10,123 nucleotides of DNA from assembly GCA_017434685.1 (NCBI GenBank), contig JAFREV010000186.1, forward strand, positions 1 to 10,123, in the 5' to 3' direction. The notes under the pieces are model-generated. The model made no database searches. It was not told where the DNA came from and saw only the letters and a list, made by a program, of their open reading frames with translations. The DNA is from Mogibacterium sp. (GTDB taxonomy: Bacteria > Bacillota > Clostridia > Peptostreptococcales > Anaerovoracaceae). Position 1 is the first letter of the stretch. Each line of letters starts with the position of its first letter. The translations under genes were made by a program, and so were the position numbers. Of this stretch, positions 7,088 through 10,123 are shown piece by piece.

Positions 7088-7113
7088 ACACTTTTACGCT
7101 CTGTCTCCGAAGC

Positions 7114-8292
7114 TTACTTCTCCATTTCGAGCATGCCCTTCGGATAGTTTATATATACCTTTGGAATTCTGAGGTCGAAGCAGCAGGTAATCTCGTAGTT
7201 GATGGTTCCGTTGATTCCGGCGAGATCATCAGCACTGATTTCCTCATCCCCTTGTTTGCCCATCAGGACAATTTCATCACCGATCTTTACATCAGGCACT
7301 GCAGACACGTCCACCATAATCTGGTCCATGCAGATGCTTCCGACTACCGGGCACTTGATGCCTCCGCAGAGAACGCTGATCTTGCCGTTATTGAGCCTTG
7401 AATAACCGTCCGCATAACCGAGTCCGAGTGTGGCAATCTTCGTCTCTTCGTTCTCTGAAGTAAACTTCCTGCCATAGCTGACAGATGTTCCCTTAGGAAC
7501 CGTCTTGAGGTTCAGAATCTCCGCCTTGACTGTCATCACCGGATGAAGGTCGAGCACTTTGCCCTTCAGATAAAGCGACGGCGCAAGTCCGTAGAGAGCG
7601 ATTCCCGGACGAACCGCATCAAAGTGCACCTCAGGGTACATCATGATAGCCGCGGAGTTTGCGCAGATCTTCTTCGGATGTATGTCCTCTTCTGCGAGCA
7701 TATCGATAAACGCATTGTAGTTCTCGATCTGGTGCTCAGTGTATTCAGTCTGCTCTTCATCCGCTGTGGAGAAGTGAGTAACAACGCCCGGAATACTGAT
7801 GCCCGGAAGTTCGCTGAACTTCTTGAAGGCCTCAACGGCTTCCTTGCGTTCTTCCTCAGTAAATACTCTGTAGCCTATACGGCCCATGCCCGTGTCTATG
7901 GCAAAGAGGCATTTATAGTCGTCCTCTCCTGCAGCCACTGCAGCATCGGAAAGAGCCTTAACGTAGTCGTAGTGCATAACCATAGGTGTCAGTCCGTACT
8001 CGATAACCGTGTCCACGCACTGTGCCGGTGTCAGACCGAGCAGTACGATTGTACCCTCAATCCCGTCCTCTCTGAGGTTGATACCCTCTTCGATAGTGGC
8101 AACTGCAACATGATCCACTCCGTTGAATTTCAGGACTTTAGCGCACTCAGTCGCTCCGTGTCCGTAGCCGTTGGCCTTGATAACGCCTATCAATGGAACA
8201 TCGCCGACATGGTTCTTAAATTCCTTGACATTGTGGTCAAATTCCGACATGTCGATCTCAGCCCATACCTGTCTCAAAGTCTCTTTGTACAT
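7114..8292 (-). CDS. alr: Alanine racemase
   Basis: PLP-dependent conversion of L-alanine to D-alanine for peptidoglycan in the cytosol. The 392-aa product has the standard two-domain layout. The N-terminal barrel carries GVIKANGYGHG, with PLP-binding Lys39 and nearby Tyr43, then IDTGMGRIGYR, THFSTAD and ANSAA, and FDAVRPGIALYG. The C-terminal domain has the catalytic Tyr273 in VSYGRKF, GYADGYSR, and SICMDQIMVDV. I chose the ATG at 8292 (MYKETLRQVW), with GAGGAG about 4 nt upstream, over a GTG at 8304 that overlaps that site. It heads a unit with PAP2 and ung. A promoter of good quality lies about 100 bp upstream, back to back with that of a tRNA-Arg gene; the leader of roughly 94 nt can form a GCAGG/CCTGC hairpin. 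Confidence 0.97.
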   Translation of the reverse strand: MYKETLRQVWAEIDMSEFDHNVKEFKNHVGDVPLIGVIKANGYGHGATECAKVLKFNGVDHVAVATIEEGINLREDGIEGTIVLLGLTPAQCVDTVIEYGLTPMVMHYDYVKALSDAAVAAGEDDYKCLFAIDTGMGRIGYRVFTEEERKEAVEAFKKFSELPGISIPGVVTHFSTADEEQTEYTEHQIENYNAFIDMLAEEDIHPKKICANSAAIMMYPEVHFDAVRPGIALYGLAPSLYLKGKVLDLHPVMTVKAEILNLKTVPKGTSVSYGRKFTSENEETKIATLGLGYADGYSRLNNGKISVLCGGIKCPVVGSICMDQIMVDVSAVPDVKIGDEIVLMGKQGDEEISADDLAGINGTINYEITCCFDLRIPKVYINYPKGMLEMEK

Positions 8293-8392
8293 AATACTCC
8301 TCACTGTATCTGTAAGTGTTGCGATTAGTGTAATCCGCAGGCCTTAAACCGAGCTTAAATTCCCATTATTTGCAACCTGCCCATACACGAAA

Positions 8393-8421
8393 ATTGTACT
8401 CTATCCGCCTTGATATATCAA
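8393..8421 (-). promoter_or_regulatory. Promoter of alr-PAP2-ung
   Basis: Minus-strand TTGATA (8421-8416) and TACAAT (8398-8393), each five of six to the sigma-A consensus, are separated by exactly 17 bp. RNA would start near 8386, leaving a 94-nt leader. The -35 is one half of a palindrome shared with the opposite promoter. Confidence 0.65.
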
Positions 8422-8423
8422 GG
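8408..8423. repeat. 16-bp perfect palindrome holding both -35 elements
   Basis: CCTTGATATATCAAGG reads the same on both strands. Its halves contain the -35 hexamers of two divergent promoters, which abut at 8415/8416. It may be an operator, or simply the product of two -35 boxes back to back. Two polymerases could not sit here at once. Confidence 0.7.
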
Positions 8424-8438
8424 AAACTGTGCTATCAT
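8410..8438 (+). promoter_or_regulatory. Promoter of tRNA-Arg
   Basis: TTGATA (8410-8415) and TATCAT (8433-8438), each five of six to consensus, stand 17 bp apart, and TGC directly before the -10 makes it an extended -10. RNA would start near 8445, giving a leader of about 38 nt to be removed from the tRNA. Confidence 0.7.
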
Positions 8439-8482
8439 ACCAAAGCGCGAAAGCGGGTATATCCCACTCGCACGCACAACTT

Positions 8483-8558
8483 GTCTCGGTAGCTCAGGGG
8501 ACAGAGCACCGCTCTCCTAAAGCGGGTGTCGGAGGTTCGAATCCTCTCCGGGACACCA
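8483..8558 (+). tRNA. tRNA-Arg (anticodon CCU)
   Basis: A 76-nt tRNA that folds fully by eye. The acceptor stem GTCTCGG pairs with CCGGGAC (one U-G), and the D stem is GCTC/GAGC with an AGGGGACA-type loop. The anticodon stem CCGCT/AGCGG carries loop CTCCTAA, giving anticodon CCT, which reads the arginine codon AGG. The variable loop is GTGTC and the T arm is GGAGG-TTCGAAT-CCTCT (one G-U). The discriminator is A and CCA is encoded. Its 3' end is repeated downstream at 8750-8767, a sign that it serves as an integration target. Confidence 0.97.
8541..8558 (+). other. Putative attachment core within tRNA-Arg (attL-like)
   Basis: The last 18 nt of the tRNA, ATCCTCTCCGGGACACCA, recur at 8750-8767 with one C-to-T change. 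The identity ends exactly at the CCA, the usual crossover region for tyrosine-recombinase elements that integrate into tRNA 3' ends. Confidence 0.5.
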
Positions 8559-8597
8559 ATAAAAATCGGCAGGCCTTCAGGTCTGTCGATTTTTATT
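8558..8597 (+). terminator. Intrinsic terminator of tRNA-Arg
   Basis: An 18-bp stem (8558-8575 with 8580-8597, two G-U pairs, 4-nt loop TTCA) begins at the last base of the tRNA. The outer part is an A-tract pairing with TTTTTATT, so it could work in both directions. It leaves almost no trailer on the tRNA. Confidence 0.88.
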
Positions 8598-8641
8598 GAT
8601 TACTCGAGGAGGGGTGAGAAACTCCGAAGGAGGTTCGTATC

Positions 8642-8669
8642 CGGGTGTACACTCTATTCCCAACACCCG
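8642..8669. repeat. Hairpin in the post-tRNA intergenic region
   Basis: CGGGTGT (8642-8648) and ACACCCG (8663-8669) form a perfect 7-bp stem with a 14-nt loop. No U-run follows. It is one of several structured pieces in the gene-free stretch 8559-8936. Confidence 0.45.
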
Positions 8670-8676
8670 TATCGCG

Positions 8677-8748
8677 GCGCTGTCAAGGGAGGAAGTGAAA
8701 TTGTCGCAGGCAGAGCCAAGAGAATTTCACGGCCCTTGACAGTGACGC
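8677..8748. repeat. 72-nt imperfect palindrome
   Basis: Nested arms in order: GCG (8677-8679) with CGC (8746-8748), CTGTCAAGGG (8680-8689) with CCCTTGACAG (8733-8742), GTGAAATT (8695-8702) with AATTTCAC (8723-8730), and GGC/GCC around an AGA loop. Small internal loops and a TGA bulge separate the stems. This fits a structured RNA or a small palindromic mobile repeat. It has no U-tract and no obvious reading frame. The family is not recognised. Confidence 0.65.
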
Positions 8749-8749
8749 T

Positions 8750-8767
8750 ATCCTCTCTGGGACACCA
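8750..8767 (+). other. Duplicate of tRNA-Arg 3' end (attR-like scar)
   Basis: ATCCTCTCTGGGACACCA matches the tRNA 3' end at 17 of 18 positions; the flanks on both sides do not match. The single change would keep the acceptor stem as a G-U pair. The copy starts 1 nt after the 72-nt palindrome. It is best explained as the old chromosomal tRNA end displaced by an element that inserted here and has since been lost or reduced to about 209 bp. Confidence 0.55.
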
Positions 8768-8844
8768 CAGCGGACTTATCCGAACTATTACTTTTACAGA
8801 GGCGGTTTTGCCACCGAAGTATGGTTCGATCCAGTCACAAAATT

Positions 8845-8876
8845 GCGACTCCAATAAACAGGGGGTCGCTCTTTTC
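8845..8876 (+). terminator. Terminator-like hairpin
   Basis: GCGACTCC (8845-8852) pairs with GGGGTCGC (8862-8869), with one G-U and a 9-nt loop, followed by TCTTTTC. No gene leads into it from the left except the tRNA and the structured stretch. It may be the original tRNA-Arg terminator, or the end of an unrecognised RNA. Confidence 0.55.
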
Positions 8877-8886
8877 ATTATTGCCA

Positions 8887-8895
8887 TGCTATACT
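8887..8895 (+). promoter_or_regulatory. Possible extended -10 promoter for the 8937 gene
   Basis: TGCTATACT (TGn plus TATACT, five of six) lies 41 bp before the start codon, just after the hairpin at 8845-8876. The -35 position has no good match, which extended -10 promoters tolerate. Confidence 0.4.
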
Positions 8896-8936
8896 CGGAG
8901 AAAGAGGCTTGAAACCTAGTAGGAGAAAATGAAACT

Positions 8937-9407
8937 ATGTCATACACAAACAGACTTAAGGTATGTGTGATAGCAGATGTATTATTTCTGCTTACCTTGT
9001 TGATTACGGGTATCCTTTATGTGGGCAAAATGATTAACTATGATGTGCTATGGGTTTGTGCTACCGGTGCCGTTGCCATCCTGTTTTTAGCATGGGGTTT
9101 CAGAGATTATGGCAAATATAAATACTGGCGAAGAATATGGAAAGACCCAATTTGGCTGAAAGCAAGCTCTATTGTTATAGCTGTTGCGATACTGCTTATC
9201 TATTTTAAAAATCTTGAAACGGAAAAGCTGAGTGTAGCAATGATGATTCCGGTATCAATAGCACAGACGATAAGTGATATAAAGTACTACAACAGAGCAG
9301 TAAAATATGACATGAACAACATAGAAGATGTAAATGAGCTAGCAAGGAAATTCCCTGAAGCCAGACCATTTATCAATAGAAAAGAGAAATCGACGGAGAA
9401 CAATTGA
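8937..9407 (+). CDS. Four-helix membrane protein of unknown function
   Basis: A 156-aa protein of no family I recognise. Hydrophobic helices are visible at about 9-30, 36-54, 72-90 and 97-113. A basic loop between helices 2 and 3 (FRDYGKYKYWRRIWKDP) fits a cytoplasmic position, and the hydrophilic C-terminal tail (DIKYYNRAVKYDMNNIEDVNE and on to STENN) would be on the same side. There is no signal peptide. The DNA is clearly richer in A and T than the genes to the left, with many ATA, AGA and TTA codons, suggesting recent acquisition. The ribosome-binding site AGGAG (8921-8925) is 11 nt from this ATG but ideally spaced for another ATG at 8929 in a different frame. It is the only plus-strand protein gene here and converges on hipA. 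Confidence 0.78.
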   Translation: MSYTNRLKVCVIADVLFLLTLLITGILYVGKMINYDVLWVCATGAVAILFLAWGFRDYGKYKYWRRIWKDPIWLKASSIVIAVAILLIYFKNLETEKLSVAMMIPVSIAQTISDIKYYNRAVKYDMNNIEDVNELARKFPEARPFINRKEKSTENN

Positions 9408-9498
9408 CATAGGTGCAATTCTTATAGCCATACTAACTGCAGCACTTTTATATTTAGTTGATAAGGCAATTAACAAGCTACTAACAAATAATAGATAG
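9403..9498 (+). other. Out-of-frame transmembrane-helix coding stretch without a normal start
   Basis: In the +1 frame relative to the gene before it, 31 codons ending at the TAG at 9496-9498 read IDIGAILIAILTAALLYLVD then KAINKLLTNNR: one clear transmembrane helix plus a basic tail. The frame is open from 9343, but it has no ATG, GTG or TTG; only CTG (9355), ATA or ATT could start it. GGAGAA at 9395-9400 would suit an ATT at 9403 only tightly. It may be a frameshifted C-terminal extension of the 8937 gene, a small protein with a rare start, or chance in AT-rich DNA. Confidence 0.3.
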
Positions 9499-9515
9499 AG
9501 GTACTTCGCATTTAG

Positions 9516-10123
9516 TCACAAATATTTTTTGAATGCCGGGCGCATATTCTCTATCTGAGAACGCGACATATCGAGAGTTTTTGCGAGGTTCTCCCAGTCT
9601 GCACTCACGACTCCGTTTATCTCTTTGGCAAGTTTCTCCGCCTTCCTTTCATCAATTCCGTATTTTCCTGCGGTTCTCAATGCCAATTCTATCGAAATCC
9701 TGTTGTCTTGTTCATCGACGTTAAGTGCGAGTTCGTTGCCATACGGAACAGGATTTACGTCAAACATAGGAGAGAGTGTCCACCCTTTTTTCGAAAGTAT
9801 AAACGCATGATTTCGCAGATGATCATCGGTATTTGTCACAGCCATACTGAACACTATGCGACACCAAAGTTCTTCCAAATCATTTTTAGGATTGGCTCCG
9901 TATGCTCTGATAAAACCTGCAATATCGAGGTAACTCGTACCGTCCTGCGCAGAAGCTCCGTCGGATTTGCCCAAAAGTGTCATACTTGACGCATAGTGGA
10001 TCCTCCTCTTTCCGTCGCGGTCGAAACGCATAGTAAGGAAGGTGCTGCCGTATTTCGAGAACTTCTCAAGGCGTGCTTCCGGAACATTAAGCCCGCAATT
10101 CTTTGCGAGTTCATGTGTGACCA
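9516..10123 (-). CDS. hipA: HipA-type toxin kinase, C-terminal part (start beyond the right edge)
   Basis: 202 codons of an open frame reaching the right edge; the N-terminus lies outside. The sequence follows the HipA C-terminal kinase domain: THELAKNCGLNVPEARLEKF, TFLTMRFDRDGKRRIHYASS, SYLDIAGFIRAYG, then the catalytic loop VTNTDDHLRNHAFIL and the metal-binding SPMFDVNPVP. The conserved Asp and Asn of the loop and the later Asp are present, so the kinase core looks intact. Characterised HipA proteins phosphorylate aminoacyl-tRNA synthetases (GltX, TrpS) to slow growth and pair with a HipB antitoxin. Any partner here, or an N-terminal HipA domain, would lie outside the window. An internal ATG at 10031 is not the start, since conserved sequence continues upstream. 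The gene converges on the membrane protein gene, consistent with accessory DNA. Confidence 0.88.
   Translation of the reverse strand, partial: VTHELAKNCGLNVPEARLEKFSKYGSTFLTMRFDRDGKRRIHYASSMTLLGKSDGASAQDGTSYLDIAGFIRAYGANPKNDLEELWCRIVFSMAVTNTDDHLRNHAFILSKKGWTLSPMFDVNPVPYGNELALNVDEQDNRISIELALRTAGKYGIDERKAEKLAKEINGVVSADWENLAKTLDMSRSQIENMRPAFKKYL

Noticed and set aside
8410..8421. TTGATATATCAA as an FNR/Crp-type site
   Set aside because: FNR sites have four bases between TTGAT and ATCAA; here there are two. The match is better explained by two -35 hexamers.
8526..8912. 128-codon plus-strand frame starting inside the tRNA (MSEVRILSGTPIKIG...)
   Set aside because: It reads through the tRNA T arm, the terminator and the palindrome, and has no ribosome-binding site. 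This kind of peptide is a well-known artefact of translating tRNA 3' ends.
8654..8947. 97-codon minus-strand frame in the same stretch
   Set aside because: It has no ribosome-binding site, crosses the palindrome and the tRNA-end copy, and shows no recognisable domain.

Overview
The window looks like chromosomal DNA of an anaerobic clostridial Firmicute (Bacillota) of intermediate GC content. Most Shine-Dalgarno sites are strong GGAG/AGGAG types. The tRNA encodes its own CCA. The gene set fits a gut or oral Clostridia lineage: a DUF1858 disulfide protein, a ThrH-type HAD phosphatase, and a DUF2156/GNAT pair. No marker allows a genus call.

Positions 1-8292 are ordinary, densely packed minus-strand genes. 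In transcription order (right to left) the first block is alr (alanine racemase), a PAP2 phosphatase and ung, with gaps of 26 and 3 bp. Next comes a three-gene cluster: a two-helix membrane protein with a long Lys/Ser-rich tail, a DUF2156 aminoacyltransferase-like protein and a GNAT acetyltransferase, with gaps of 16 and 32 bp. Then follow thrH, the DUF1858 redox protein and a B3/4 (tRNA-editing-like) protein, then cdd (cytidine deaminase) and an unrecognised protein that runs off the left edge. The functions are housekeeping: cell-wall D-alanine and lipid-phosphate recycling, uracil excision, pyrimidine salvage, and amino-acid and aminoacyl chemistry.

At 8393-8438 two good sigma-A-type promoters stand back to back. 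Their -35 hexamers are the two halves of one 16-bp perfect palindrome. One promoter faces left into alr, the other right into a tRNA-Arg(CCU) gene at 8483-8558, which ends in a strong terminator.

Right of the tRNA the character changes. A 378-bp stretch without a convincing gene (8559-8936) holds an 18-nt near-exact copy of the tRNA 3' end at 8750-8767. It also holds a weaker T-arm-like fragment, a 72-nt imperfect palindrome and a second terminator-like hairpin. This looks like the scar of an element that used the tRNA 3' end as its attachment site. Beyond it lie an AT-rich gene for an unrecognised four-helix membrane protein (plus strand), an out-of-frame stretch coding for a transmembrane helix with no normal start codon, and the C-terminal part of a HipA-type toxin kinase (minus strand) cut by the right edge. 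I read 8559-10123 as accessory DNA.

No complete novel system can be proven here. The best candidates are the palindrome-centred divergent promoter, the structured att-like scar, and the membrane protein/DUF2156/GNAT cluster.
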